Shown here one piece after another: positions 1 to 10,740 of a stretch of DNA of 64,000 nt; position 1 is the stretch's first letter; every line of letters begins with the position of its first letter. Position numbers and translations under genes: made by a program. This DNA comes from Pseudonocardia sp. ICBG1293 (GTDB lineage: Bacteria > Actinomycetota > Actinomycetes > Mycobacteriales > Pseudonocardiaceae): positions 310,001 through 374,000 of the forward strand of contig NZ_JAHLEL010000054.1 in assembly GCF_020131355.1 (NCBI RefSeq). Direction: 5' to 3'. Under the pieces are notes generated by a model. The model saw nothing but the letters and a program-made list of their open reading frames with translations. It ran no database searches and was not told the origin of the DNA.

Positions 1-60
1 GCGCGGACGCACCGCCATCTACCGTCACCCGGACGGGGACGACAGCAGGAGGTCAGGTCG

Positions 61-1782
61 ATGCGCGCGTTGCGGGTCGTGGGGGTGACCGGGGACGGCT
101 CGGTCGTCCTCGAGGACCCGGGGCGTCGCGAGCGCTACACGGTGCCGGCCGACGAGCAGCTGCGGGCCGCGGCACGGGGTGACGTGACCCGGCTCGGCCA
201 GATCGCGATCGAGTTGGAGAGCCAGTTGCGCCCACGGGAGATCCAGGCCCGCATCCGGGGCGGCGCGTCGGTCGACGAGGTCGCCGCCGCGGCCGGCGTC
301 CCGACCCAGAAGATCGAGCGCTTCGCCTATCCCGTCCTGCTCGAGCGGTCCCGCACCGCCGAGCTGGCCCAGAGCGCACACCCGCAGCGGGCCGACGGCC
401 CCGACTCGCGCACGCTCGGTGAGACCGTCGCGCACACCTTCGGCCTGCGCGGCCAGGACTACGGCGGAGCGGGCTGGGACTCCTGGAAGGGCGAGGACGG
501 CAAGTGGGTCGTCGTCCTGACCTGGCAGACCGGCCGCTCGGACAACGCCGCGCACTGGGCGTTCCAGCCGGGCGCGCACGGCGGCACCGTGGTCGCCCTC
601 GACGAGCACGCCTCCGACCTGGTCGAGGGCCTGCCGGCCCGTCCGCTGCGCCCGCTCGGCGCGGTGGTCGACATGGCCCGCGACGACGAGCAGACCACCC
701 CGCCGCCGACGAGCGCGGCACCCGCCCGCGCCGTCGCGGCCGCCGGTGGTCAGCAGCCCGAGGCCTGGGCCGGGCGCGGTATCGCACCCGAGCAGCGCCG
801 GGCGAGCCCGCCGCCGCCCCGGACCCGCGTCGACACCGGCCGCACCGTGAGCACCCGCCCGGACGACACCCGGGCCGCGGCCGCGGCGCCGGCGACCCCG
901 AGGCCCGTGGAGCAGGTCGACGACGCCGACGACACCGCGCGCACCGACGACACCGCAGGTGCCGCGGGCACCGCGCGCACCGACACCGCGCCGACCGGCG
1001 ACCCGACCTCGCCCGTCCCGGCCGCCGCGTCCTCCGCGAGTGCTCCCGCCGCGGCGACGGCCCCCGCGGCCGGCACGGGCGACGCCGTTGCGGGCGGCAC
1101 CTCGTCGACGGGCACCCCGTCGGCGGGTGGCCCCTCGGCCGGCACCCCGTCGGACGACGTCCCCGCCGACGACGCCGGCGCCGCCGCTACCGGGACGACC
1201 CCGGCCGTCGCGGCGACGGCAGGAGACTCGTCCGTCCCCACGGGCGGGGACGCGGCCGGCGCGGGCCCGGCCGTCCCGGCCCCGACGGCTCCGGCCGCGA
1301 GCACCCCGGTCCCGGCCGCCACCGACCCCGGATCGGGCGACGCCACGACGACCCCGGCAGGCGCGTCCGCGCCCACCGCGTCGCGGACCGACGCCCCGTC
1401 CCCCGCCCCGGAGGCGGCACCGGCCACCCGGGACACCACCACCGCGACCCCGGCCACCGGCGGCCCGACCGCGGAGACCGCAGCCACCCGGACCCCGGCC
1501 ACCGGGGCCCCGACGCCGGGGACCCCGACCACCGCGGACGGCGCCGCCCCGGCGGTGTCCTCGGAGAACGGGGCACCCGACGACCGGACCGGTGCCGGCG
1601 AGGCGACGGCCACGCCGTCGTCGACCCGTTCGGAGCAGGAGACCGATCCCGCTCCGGCCCAGGACACCGAGGGCACGGCCCCGCGCCGTCCGTCCACCGC
1701 CGGCTCGCGGCGGACGAAGAAGGGCAAGCCGGTCATGCCGTCGTGGGACGAGGTACTGCTCGGCGTCCGCGGCCAGCGCTGA
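61..1782 (+). CDS. sepH: Septation protein SepH with very long low-complexity tail
   Basis: The first ~230 residues match SepH (formerly DUF3071), an actinobacterial cytoplasmic protein known to bind FtsZ and promote Z-ring assembly. They include a helix-turn-helix-like stretch near residues 58-95 (RPREIQARIRGG, then VDEVAAAAGVP). Residues ~230-545 are almost only Ala, Thr, Pro, Asp and Gly, so probably disordered. The last ~30 residues are basic and then conserved-looking (KKGKPVMPSWDEVLLG), as in other SepH C-termini. At 573 aa it is much longer than the several-hundred-residue homologues I know, and the tail explains the excess. An AGGAGG site lies just upstream of the ATG. The next gene is convergent. 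Confidence 0.9.
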   Translation: MRALRVVGVTGDGSVVLEDPGRRERYTVPADEQLRAAARGDVTRLGQIAIELESQLRPREIQARIRGGASVDEVAAAAGVPTQKIERFAYPVLLERSRTAELAQSAHPQRADGPDSRTLGETVAHTFGLRGQDYGGAGWDSWKGEDGKWVVVLTWQTGRSDNAAHWAFQPGAHGGTVVALDEHASDLVEGLPARPLRPLGAVVDMARDDEQTTPPPTSAAPARAVAAAGGQQPEAWAGRGIAPEQRRASPPPPRTRVDTGRTVSTRPDDTRAAAAAPATPRPVEQVDDADDTARTDDTAGAAGTARTDTAPTGDPTSPVPAAASSASAPAAATAPAAGTGDAVAGGTSSTGTPSAGGPSAGTPSDDVPADDAGAAATGTTPAVAATAGDSSVPTGGDAAGAGPAVPAPTAPAASTPVPAATDPGSGDATTTPAGASAPTASRTDAPSPAPEAAPATRDTTTATPATGGPTAETAATRTPATGAPTPGTPTTADGAAPAVSSENGAPDDRTGAGEATATPSSTRSEQETDPAPAQDTEGTAPRRPSTAGSRRTKKGKPVMPSWDEVLLGVRGQR

Positions 1783-1836
1783 GGCGCCCGTCCGGCACCC
1801 TGCCCGGACCGGCACCGGCCGCGCCCCCGCGGGTGA

Positions 1837-2664
1837 TCAGCCCCCGCCGGTGACGGCGTGGAAGGCGACCGCGGCGGCCGTGGCGACGTTGAGCGAGTCC
1901 ACGCCGCTCGCCATCGGGATCCGGACCCGGCGGTCGGCGGCGGCCAGTGCCTCGTCGGTGAGGCCGGGGCCCTCCGCGCCCAGCAGGAGGGCGACCCTGC
2001 GGCCACCGAGCCCCGCGGAGGCCAGCGGTTCGGCGTCGGCGGAGGGGGTGAGGGCGGCGACCGTGAAGCCCGCCCCCCGCACCGCGTCCAGCGAGGCGGG
2101 CCACGCGCCGTCGAGCGTGGTGAACGGGACCCGCAGCACGTGCCCCATCGAGACCCGGACGCTGCGCCGGTAGAGCGGGTCCGAGCAGCCGGGGCCGAGC
2201 AGGATCGCGTCGACGCCGAGCGCGGCGGCGTTGCGGAACAGCGATCCCAGGTTCTCGTGGTCCCCCACCCCCTCGCAGACCGCCACCGTGCGGGCGCGGG
2301 CCAGGACGTCGTCGAGCGACGGCGCGGGCGCCCGGTCGGCGACGGCGAGCACCCCCCGGTTCAGGTGGAACCCGACCGCGCGGGCCATGGTGTCGGCGTC
2401 GGTCGCGTAGGCGGGCACGTCGATGCCGGCCAGGTCGTCGGCGAGCTCCTCGATGCGCCGCGGCACCCCCAGCAGGGAGCGCACCGGATACGGAGAGTCG
2501 AGCAGGCGACGCACCACGACGACACCCTCCGCGATCACGAGTCCGCACCCACCGGGCCGATCGGGGCGTCGATCGGCCGTCGTGAGGTCCCGGAAGTCGT
2601 CGATGCGGGGGTCGTCGGGGTGCTCGACCGTGGTGAGTATGGCCACGACGCCCGATCGTCCCAC
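1837..2664 (-). CDS. TrmH/SpoU-family RNA 2'-O-methyltransferase
   Basis: This is a SAM-dependent RNA ribose methyltransferase of the SPOUT (alpha/beta-knot) superfamily. The three SpoU motifs are present: ENLGSLFRNA (motif 1), LLLGAEGPGL (motif 2) and IPMASGVDSLNVATA (motif 3). An N-terminal substrate-binding region precedes them (residues ~1-110). The length, 275 aa, is normal for TrmH or 23S rRNA methyltransferases. The exact RNA target cannot be read from the sequence. The start is uncertain within the first ten residues: GTG codons follow the first ATG closely. The gene is convergent with sepH. Confidence 0.88.
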   Translation of the reverse strand: MGRSGVVAILTTVEHPDDPRIDDFRDLTTADRRPDRPGGCGLVIAEGVVVVRRLLDSPYPVRSLLGVPRRIEELADDLAGIDVPAYATDADTMARAVGFHLNRGVLAVADRAPAPSLDDVLARARTVAVCEGVGDHENLGSLFRNAAALGVDAILLGPGCSDPLYRRSVRVSMGHVLRVPFTTLDGAWPASLDAVRGAGFTVAALTPSADAEPLASAGLGGRRVALLLGAEGPGLTDEALAAADRRVRIPMASGVDSLNVATAAAVAFHAVTGGG

Positions 2665-2814
2665 GTCACTGACCGTTCGCCGCGCCTGGTCGCCCGGTCA
2701 GCCGGTACCGCCCGGTCCGGCGATATGACACGGTGTAGTGCCGCCCCCCTCCCGCACGGTCCTCCGCCGAGCGGGTGAGGAGGCGCTCCCCGTTCGATGG
2801 AGGTCGGTTCGCGC

Positions 2815-4302
2815 ATGGGTCAGGTGGTCGACCGGACGACGTTCAGCCGGCGCGACCGCCAGCGGTACCGGATCAAGGTGCAGCGCTGTCTGGACACTCT
2901 CGGTGACCTGCTCGGCAGCTACCCGTTCTCCGACACGGAGCCGATGACCGGCGTGGAGATCGAGTTCAACCTGGTCGATTCGCAGCTGGCGCCGTCGCTC
3001 AACGGGAACGACGTACTGGACACGATCAACTCCGGCGAGTGGCAGACCGAGCTCGGGCGCTGGAACCTCGAGCTGAACCTCCCGCCGCGCCCGCTGCCCG
3101 GCGACCAGTGGCGTCAGCTGGAGCACGGGCTGCTGGACCTGCTCGCGGGCGCCGGGGCGAAGGCCGGGGACCTGCGCACCCAGCTCGTCATGATCGGGAT
3201 CCTGCCGACGCTCGACCCGGGGCACATGACCGCCGAGGCGATCTCCCCCGAGGACCGCTACCAGGCACTCAACGACCAGATGCTCAACGCGCGCGGTGAG
3301 CCGATCCGGATCGACATCGCAGGCTGCTCGCCCGAGGAACGCGTCAGCGCCGACTTCGACACGATCATCCCCGAGGCCGCCTGCACGTCGATGCAGCTGC
3401 ACCTGCAGGTGTCGCCGGCCAACTTCGGCAAGTACTGGAACGCGGCGCAGTGCCTGGCCGGTGTGCAGCTGGGGCTGGGGTCGAACTCGCCGTTCCTGCT
3501 CGGGTCGCAGCTGTGGTCGGAGACCCGGATCCCGCTGTTCGAGCAGTCCTGCGACGTACGGACCCCCGAGTTCCACAACCAGGGGGTACGGCCGCGGGTC
3601 TGGTTCGGCGAGCGCTGGATCGACTCGGTGCTCGACCTGTTCTCGGAGAACGCCCGCTACTTCCCGGCGCTGATGCCGCTGACGTCCGACGTCGACCCGG
3701 CGACGCAGATGCGCGACAAGGGCTTCCCGGACCTGCCCGAGCTGACCCTGCACAACGGCACCATCTGGCGGTGGAACCGGCCGATCTACGACAGTACCGG
3801 CGACATCCCGCACGTCCGGCTCGAGAACCGGGTGCTCCCCGCGGGGCCGACGACCGTCGACATGGTCGCCAACGCGCTGTTCTTCTACGGCCTGCTGCGC
3901 ACCCTGGTCGAGGCCGACCAGCAGCTCTGGCGCTCGGTGTCGTTCGAGGCGGCACGGGAGAACTTCCAGACCGCGGCCAAGCACGGCATGCACGCCCCCC
4001 TGTACTGGCCCGGCACCGGCTGGGTGCTCCCCGACGAGCTCGCGCTGCGCAAGCTGCTCCCGCTGGCCCACGAGGGCCTGGCCCGCTGGGGTGTCTCCGG
4101 CGCGGTCTGCGACCGCTACCTGACGGTGCTGGAGCGGCGCTGCGTCACCCGGCAGACCGGGTCGTCGTGGCAGATCGACACCGTCGCCGCGCTGGAGGCA
4201 CGGGGCGCGGACCGGATGAGCGCGCTGCGCGGGATGCTCGAGCGCTACCTGGCGCACTCGACGGCCAACGAGCCCGTCCACACCTGGGAGGTCCCGGGCT
4301 GA
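2815..4302 (+). CDS. Glutamate-cysteine ligase (GCS2-type) family protein
   Basis: The product (~495 aa) belongs to the actinobacterial glutamate-cysteine ligase family, which ATP-dependently joins glutamate to an amine or amino acid. The N-terminal GVEIEFNLVD block is the metal/glutamate-binding start of the fold. SMQLHLQV and LENRVLPAGPT are later active-site blocks. I chose the ATG at 2815 because GGAGGT lies 10 nt upstream; an in-frame ATG at 2797 is the alternative. No mycothiol or ergothioneine genes are adjacent, so the true substrate is not shown by context. It stands alone, with a 144-bp gap to the next gene. Confidence 0.85.
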   Translation: MGQVVDRTTFSRRDRQRYRIKVQRCLDTLGDLLGSYPFSDTEPMTGVEIEFNLVDSQLAPSLNGNDVLDTINSGEWQTELGRWNLELNLPPRPLPGDQWRQLEHGLLDLLAGAGAKAGDLRTQLVMIGILPTLDPGHMTAEAISPEDRYQALNDQMLNARGEPIRIDIAGCSPEERVSADFDTIIPEAACTSMQLHLQVSPANFGKYWNAAQCLAGVQLGLGSNSPFLLGSQLWSETRIPLFEQSCDVRTPEFHNQGVRPRVWFGERWIDSVLDLFSENARYFPALMPLTSDVDPATQMRDKGFPDLPELTLHNGTIWRWNRPIYDSTGDIPHVRLENRVLPAGPTTVDMVANALFFYGLLRTLVEADQQLWRSVSFEAARENFQTAAKHGMHAPLYWPGTGWVLPDELALRKLLPLAHEGLARWGVSGAVCDRYLTVLERRCVTRQTGSSWQIDTVAALEARGADRMSALRGMLERYLAHSTANEPVHTWEVPG

Positions 4303-4414
4303 CCGGCTTCGCCATCGCGAAGCATTCTCCCCGACCGGGCCCGCTCACCCCCCGCACGTTCCTACCGTCCCCCTCCGCACACCCGCCCCGGGTGCGCGTA
4401 CGGGACGGAGGGAC

Positions 4415-4450
4415 ATGTCCGCACAGCACCACCCCGACCGGCGTCGATGA
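4415..4450 (+). CDS. Possible 11-residue leader ORF
   Basis: A short frame (MSAQHHPDRRR) has a good GGAGGGAC ribosome site directly before its ATG. Its stop TGA overlaps the ATG of the next gene (ATGA at 4447-4450). That arrangement would allow translational coupling. It may be a chance frame; no comparative support is available here. Confidence 0.3.
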   Translation: MSAQHHPDRRR

Positions 4451-5625
4451 CCCGGGCGGCGACGATGTCCCCGTTCCGTCTGTTCGGACGCACCCGCGAC
4501 GACCTCCTCCCCCACGACGACCCCGATCCCTGGCTCGACGACCCGGCACCCGCCCCGGTCCCGCGTCCCGCCACCGCCCGCCCACGGGAGGACACCCCGG
4601 CGGCCCCGGCAGGCGGTCCGCGCGGGACCACCGCGGGGGGAGGTCCCGCGACCGCCGCGGCACGGCCCGCGGTCTGGACCCCGCGGCGCCCGCCGCAGGA
4701 GCCGGACGCCGAGCCGGAGCCGGTGACCGACCCGTTCGGCTTCCCGCCGGGGCCCCCGGCCGGGCCGGCCCCCACCGACCCCGCCGCCGTCTCCGACGAC
4801 GTCGCCGCGGCCTGGGCGGCGTGGGCACCCGCGGCGACGACAGGGACCGGTGATCGGGGAGACGTCGACGCCGGCTCCCCGCCGTCCGCCCGGGCCGCCA
4901 CTGCGACCGCACCGGCGTCGGCCGGTCCGGCATCGGCGGGCACGGCCACGCCCGGCCCGGACGGCCCGGCACCGGGAGCCCCGGCACCGACGGGCACCGA
5001 CGCGGGCCCGGTCACCACGCCCGCCGCCCCGCCGTCCGCACCGCCGTCCGCACCGCCGTCCGCACCGCCGCGCCCGGGTCCTCACCACCCCGGACCGTGG
5101 CCCGCCACCGACCCGTCCGCGGGGACCGCTCCGCCGTCGCGCATCGATCCCGCCGAGGCGTCCGCGCTGGCCGGGGCCTTCGCCGCGGACCTGCTGTCCT
5201 GGGACGAGGACGACGTCGCCCGTCGCGGCCGTGTCCTCGCCACCCACCTGCCCGCCTCCGCTGCCGACGGGCTGCTCGGCTGGACCGGGACCGGACGCCA
5301 GCGCGCCGACCTCGTGCTGCCGGGCCGCGTCCGCGTCGAGGGCGACCGCGCCGTCGTCGACGTCCGGGTGCGGGTCGTGCCCTACCGCCGCGTCGACGCC
5401 CGTGGGACGGCCGCGCCCGAGCCCGAGCCCGACGACCCCATCGGCGCGCCCGCGGGCGCCCCGGCCCCGGCCGCGCGCGGATGGCGAGGGCTCGCCGCAC
5501 GCTGGGTCCGGCTCGAGGTGGGCCTGGTGCTCGCCGGCGAGGAGCTGGTCGTCGACGCGGGCCCCGCGGCCGCACCGGCGCCGCGGCCGTCGCCGGTCGA
5601 CCTCGCCCGGGGTGGTGTGCGGTGA
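4447..5625 (+). CDS. Proline-rich protein of unknown function, first gene of envelope-associated cluster
   Basis: The product (392 aa) is not a family I recognise. Residues ~1-225 are Pro/Ala/Asp-rich and probably disordered, with a 12-bp tandem repeat (ccgccgtccgca) at about 5034-5072. Residues ~235-385 look folded: helical EASALAGAFAADLLSWDEDD, then beta-rich ADLVLPGRVRVEGDRAVVDV and a conserved-looking WVRLEVGLVLAGEELV strand pair. No signal peptide or membrane span is visible. An ATG at 4465 is an alternative start. The stop overlaps the GTG of the next gene (GTGA), so the two are probably co-translated in an operon reaching 9564. Confidence 0.65.
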   Translation: MTRAATMSPFRLFGRTRDDLLPHDDPDPWLDDPAPAPVPRPATARPREDTPAAPAGGPRGTTAGGGPATAAARPAVWTPRRPPQEPDAEPEPVTDPFGFPPGPPAGPAPTDPAAVSDDVAAAWAAWAPAATTGTGDRGDVDAGSPPSARAATATAPASAGPASAGTATPGPDGPAPGAPAPTGTDAGPVTTPAAPPSAPPSAPPSAPPRPGPHHPGPWPATDPSAGTAPPSRIDPAEASALAGAFAADLLSWDEDDVARRGRVLATHLPASAADGLLGWTGTGRQRADLVLPGRVRVEGDRAVVDVRVRVVPYRRVDARGTAAPEPEPDDPIGAPAGAPAPAARGWRGLAARWVRLEVGLVLAGEELVVDAGPAAAPAPRPSPVDLARGGVR

Positions 5626-6137
5626 GCGGGCGCAGGCCGGTGGTCGGGGGCCTGGCCGGCGGGGTCGGGACGACCACCGTCGCCCGGGCCCTGCACGGTC
5701 GCGACCTGGGGCGGGTGTGCGGGCCGGACCTGCTGCCCGACGTCGTCGTCACCCGCGACACCACCGCCGGGCTGGCCGCCGCCGCCCACGTCGCTCCGGC
5801 GCCGGGTACCGCCGCGCCGGTCCTGGTGCTGCACCCGGGCACCGCCGACCCGGACGGCATCGACGCCGACGCCGTGGGCACCGGCTGGGCGGCCGTCGTC
5901 GCGCTGCCCGCGGTGCCGGGCTGGGCCCGCTCGGCGGATCCCTGGTCGGACGCGGCCGGGGTCCTCGGCCGGCCGGGGTCCTCGACCGCGATCCGCCGCT
6001 ACGCCGACGCGATCGGCCGGGTCGTCGCCGCGCTGACGGCGTCCGGGCGGCTGGACCGACCGCTCGCCCCGGCCGGCGTCGGCGGGCTGCGCCCGATGCG
6101 GGGCGTACTGCCCGTTCCGACCGGGACGGTCCGGTGA
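5622..6137 (+). CDS. Small P-loop-like (ParA/MinD-like) protein
   Basis: This 171-aa protein opens with a glycine-rich loop (GGLAGGVGTTTVARAL, residues ~9-24). It resembles the start of ParA/MinD-type ATPases (KGGxGKT) but has Thr where the usual Lys should be. The remainder (DVVVTRDTTAG, PVLVLHPGTADPDG, WAAVVALPAVPGW) alternates strands and helices as a small Rossmann-like domain would. Nucleotide binding is an inference and hydrolysis is doubtful without the lysine. It overlaps its upstream neighbour by 4 nt and precedes the transglycosylase by 3 nt. Small ATPase-like proteins of this kind occur in actinobacterial secretion or conjugation clusters. Confidence 0.55.
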   Translation: MSGRRPVVGGLAGGVGTTTVARALHGRDLGRVCGPDLLPDVVVTRDTTAGLAAAAHVAPAPGTAAPVLVLHPGTADPDGIDADAVGTGWAAVVALPAVPGWARSADPWSDAAGVLGRPGSSTAIRRYADAIGRVVAALTASGRLDRPLAPAGVGGLRPMRGVLPVPTGTVR

Positions 6138-6140
6138 GCC

Positions 6141-7280
6141 GTGCGTGTACTGCTGATCGTCCCGGTCGTCGTCGCGCTCCTGCTGGGGACGGCGGGACGG
6201 GCCCCGGCCGCCCCCGCCGCGGAACCGGTCACCTCGGGCGTCGACGCCGCCCGGGTGCCGGAGGCGGCGCGGCCACACCTCGACCTGGTCACCGAGCTGA
6301 CGTCGCAGGGCTGTCCGGAGCTGCCGCCGGTGTGGGTGGTCGCCCAGGTGCAGGCGGAGTCGGGCTGGGACCCGGAGCTGCGCACCGGCACCGCGGTCGG
6401 TCTGCTGCAGGTCTCGGAACGGACCTGGGTCGCGGCCGGCGGCGCACCGTGGCCGGACGCGGCGTCGACCGACCCGGAGGGGCATCTGCGCGTGGTCGTG
6501 CCGTGGCTCTGCTCGACCCTGCGCGCGGCCGCCGGGTACCTGGCGACGACCCCGAAGGACGTACCGGTGCTCGACGCGATGCTCGTCTGCCACATCGCGG
6601 GCTGCAGCCGGGTCACCGGCTCGGCATCGGGGGTACCGACGGCCGGCGAGGCGGACTGCTCGCAGGCGTGCGCGTCGGCGGTCCGGCGCTACCTGGATGC
6701 GGTGCACGGCTTCGTCGCCGACTACTCCGGCACGACGCCCGTCGACGACCGCGAGTCGTCCCCGCCACCGCCGCAGAAGGCGGCCCCGGCGAAGGCGACC
6801 CCGGCGAGGGACCCCGCCGCGGCGCCCGCGCCCGCCTGGACCGGCGGCTCGACGGGATGCCACGAGCCCGACCCGGTGCGCTCCGACGGCTGTCTCACCG
6901 GCGCGGCCCGGCACGGCCTCGACGCCGTCGACGCGGTGTTCGGACCGACGATCGACACCGTCGGCTGCTGGGACGAGCACCGGCAGAACCCGCGGTCGGA
7001 CCATCCGAAGGGGAAGGCCTGCGACGTGTTCACCGGCGCGGCCGGAGCGTTCGCGAAGGGCACCGACCTCGACGAGGGCTGGGCGATCGCGCACTGGCTG
7101 GAACGCAACGCCGCTCCGCTCAAGGTCCGTTACCTCATCTGGCAGGGCCGCTACTGGGACCCGTCGGTGCGTGCCGACGGCTCCGGCTGGGGCCGCCGCT
7201 ACACCGGTGGCGGGGTCTACGACACCTCCGACGCGACCGGCGGCCACTACGACCATGTCCACATCAGCTTCGCGGAGTGA
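6141..7280 (+). CDS. Secreted lytic transglycosylase with C-terminal ARB-07466-like domain
   Basis: GTG start; a Sec signal peptide covers residues 1-30 (hydrophobic VLLIVPVVVALLLG, then AXA). Residues ~45-200 resemble a lysozyme-like/SLT transglycosylase domain: PVWVVAQVQAESGWDPEL contains the catalytic Glu, and VGLLQVSERTW is the GLxQ-type motif. After a Pro/Ala linker (~205-235), residues 240-379 match the Cys-containing C-terminal domain of actinobacterial ARB-07466-type proteins (NPRSDHPKGKACDVF, ending GGHYDHVHISF), a metal/peptidase-like fold. It probably trims peptidoglycan outside the membrane. Its position inside a tight operon suggests it makes room for an envelope-spanning structure. 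Confidence 0.78.
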   Translation: MRVLLIVPVVVALLLGTAGRAPAAPAAEPVTSGVDAARVPEAARPHLDLVTELTSQGCPELPPVWVVAQVQAESGWDPELRTGTAVGLLQVSERTWVAAGGAPWPDAASTDPEGHLRVVVPWLCSTLRAAAGYLATTPKDVPVLDAMLVCHIAGCSRVTGSASGVPTAGEADCSQACASAVRRYLDAVHGFVADYSGTTPVDDRESSPPPPQKAAPAKATPARDPAAAPAPAWTGGSTGCHEPDPVRSDGCLTGAARHGLDAVDAVFGPTIDTVGCWDEHRQNPRSDHPKGKACDVFTGAAGAFAKGTDLDEGWAIAHWLERNAAPLKVRYLIWQGRYWDPSVRADGSGWGRRYTGGGVYDTSDATGGHYDHVHISFAE

Positions 7281-7284
7281 CCCC

Positions 7285-7851
7285 GTGCGACGTTCCCTGC
7301 CGCTGTTCGTGCTCGCCGCGGTCCTCACCGTGCCCCTGGCCCTGCTGGTTCCGGCGCTGCTGCCCGGACCGCCGTCCCAGGCCGTGCTGACCTCGGCCGA
7401 CCGGGACGCCCTCGGCGATCCCGGTCCCCTCCGCGGGCCGGAGCCGGCCGTACCGGCCACGCGGCCCTCGTCGCCGGGGGCCGTGACGCGCGCCTATCTC
7501 GTCGCGGCCCACCACGCCGGGGCCGACGCGACCGGGGGCACCACCCTCGATGCGACCCCGTACGCGCTGCCGGGCAGTCCCGCCGCGGCCGGTGCGCCCG
7601 TCCTCGACCCGCCACCGCCCGGCGCGCAGCGGACCGTCGAGGTCGAGCGCCTCGACGAGGGCGCCACCGACTGGTCGCGCGGGCGCACGGCGCTCGTCGC
7701 GACCGTCCGCACGACGACGGCCGGCCCCGCAACCCCGGCCGAGCTCCGCCGCTGGCGTACCCGGGTGGTCCTGCAGCTCGACGAGGCGGGCCACTGGCTG
7801 GTCACCGCCGACACCCCGATCACCACCGACACCCCCGACGTGGACGACTGA
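7285..7851 (+). CDS. Membrane-anchored protein of unknown function
   Basis: The 188-aa product starts with GTG, 4 nt after the preceding stop. A single N-terminal hydrophobic helix (SLPLFVLAAVLTVPLALLVP) acts as signal anchor. The rest is extracytoplasmic, beginning with a Pro/Ala-rich stretch. Residues ~120-175 (RTVEVERLD, RTALVATVRTTT, TRVVLQLDEAGHWLV) look like an antiparallel beta-sheet of the NTF2-like/TcpC-like kind seen in Gram-positive conjugation proteins. That family call is a guess from strand pattern only. Genes on both sides are on the same strand with gaps under 30 nt. Confidence 0.55.
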   Translation: MRRSLPLFVLAAVLTVPLALLVPALLPGPPSQAVLTSADRDALGDPGPLRGPEPAVPATRPSSPGAVTRAYLVAAHHAGADATGGTTLDATPYALPGSPAAAGAPVLDPPPPGAQRTVEVERLDEGATDWSRGRTALVATVRTTTAGPATPAELRRWRTRVVLQLDEAGHWLVTADTPITTDTPDVDD

Positions 7852-7875
7852 CATGACCGAACCCTGGAGTGGGCG

Positions 7876-9564
<1,689 letters not shown>

Positions 9565-9713
9565 TCGGGCCCCACCCGAGCGTGATCACCGGTTGAGGAG
9601 AGCGGAGACGTGCAGGCGCCCCCGGCGCGGTGCGCGGCCCGGGCCTCAGCAACCCCACAGCCGCACCCTCCTAGGCTTCCGGCGACCCGGCGTCGACGGT
9701 GGAGGAGCGCGTC

Positions 9714-10622
9714 GTGCAGAACGCGAGCGAGCTGGAGCCCGACCACGACCCCGAGGCCCCGTCCCGTCGCCGCTGGCCCGCGGTCGTCGGCATCGTGGCC
9801 GGCCTGGCCGTGCTGGCCGGTGTCGTCACCGTCGCCACGGACCCGTCGCTGCTCACCGGCTCGCCCACACCGACGCCCGCACCGTCGGCACCGGCGCCGG
9901 GCGGGATGCACGACCAGGAGCGGCCCACCGACGTCGGCGAGCTCGACCCCGCGTCCCGCTCGGACACCGAGGCGGCCGTGCGTCACGGCTGGCGTCTCAC
10001 CGACCACGACGAGTTCGACGGCGCCGCGCTCGACCGCACCCGCTGGAGCCCCTACACCGGGGAGACCACCGGCGGGAACGGCAGGCACCGTGCCGAGAAC
10101 ATCTCGCTCCGCAACGGCGAGCTGGTGCTGACCAGCCGTGGTCGCACCTCGGCCGGGCTGGCCTGGCGGGGCGGACAGCAGTACGGCCGCTGGGAGATCC
10201 GGGCGAAGACCAACCCCGGCGTCGGCTACGGCGACGTGGCGCTGCTCTGGCCGGACGCCGAGGACTGGCCCGAGGGCGGCGAGCTCAACTTCATGGAGAT
10301 CCCCAAGCCGCTGCGGGACGAGACGCACACGATCGTCCACTACGGCGAGGACAACAGCCAGGTCGGCAGGACCATCCGCGGTGACTTCACGCAGTGGCAC
10401 ACCTACGCCGTCGAGTGGCTGCCCGACCGGGTCGTGTTCTACATCGACGGCGACGAGGTCTTCCGGACCACCGACCCCGAGCAGATCCCGCCCCGGTCGA
10501 TGCACCTGGCGATGCAGCAGGACATCGGGCCCTACGGCGACGACTGGATCCCGGCGCCGGACGCGACCTCACCGGAGACGCTGGACTTCCAGGTCGACTG
10601 GGTCCGCATCTACGCACCCTGA
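9714..10622 (+). CDS. Membrane-anchored GH16-like protein with altered catalytic motif
   Basis: A second GH16 jelly-roll protein (302 aa) related to its upstream neighbour. GTG at 9714 is chosen because GGAGGAG lies 6 nt upstream; GTG 9699 is the alternative. A transmembrane anchor covers residues ~25-45 (WPAVVGIVAGLAVLAGVV), followed by a Pro/Thr linker and the GH16 domain (residues ~85-300). The signature reads ELNFME: E190 and E195 remain, but the central Asp is Asn192. In GH16 this Asp assists catalysis, so activity may be weak or lost and the domain may mainly bind glycan. A strong hairpin terminator follows. Confidence 0.72.
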   Translation: MQNASELEPDHDPEAPSRRRWPAVVGIVAGLAVLAGVVTVATDPSLLTGSPTPTPAPSAPAPGGMHDQERPTDVGELDPASRSDTEAAVRHGWRLTDHDEFDGAALDRTRWSPYTGETTGGNGRHRAENISLRNGELVLTSRGRTSAGLAWRGGQQYGRWEIRAKTNPGVGYGDVALLWPDAEDWPEGGELNFMEIPKPLRDETHTIVHYGEDNSQVGRTIRGDFTQWHTYAVEWLPDRVVFYIDGDEVFRTTDPEQIPPRSMHLAMQQDIGPYGDDWIPAPDATSPETLDFQVDWVRIYAP

Positions 10623-10661
10623 CCGCTCGGCGGCGGGCCGGGTGTGACCGGGGAAAGAAGG

Positions 10662-10692
10662 AGGCCCCGGACCCTGTGGGGGTCCGGGGCCT
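10662..10692 (+). terminator. Hairpin terminator after GH16-like gene
   Basis: A perfect 13-bp G+C-rich stem (AGGCCCCGGACCC pairing with its complement) with a 5-nt loop lies 40 nt after the stop codon of the GH16-like gene. It is flanked by A-rich sequence on the left and CTTCTCCTGT on the right. Confidence 0.75.
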
Positions 10693-10740
10693 TCTCCTGT
10701 CCCGAACTGACGCGCCGCTCCCACCACGAAGCGACGAGAT

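Noticed and set aside
750..2006. Long minus-strand reading frame through the sepH tail
   Set aside because: It is a mirror of the Ala/Thr/Pro-rich coding strand; the plus frame has the SepH domain and a ribosome site.
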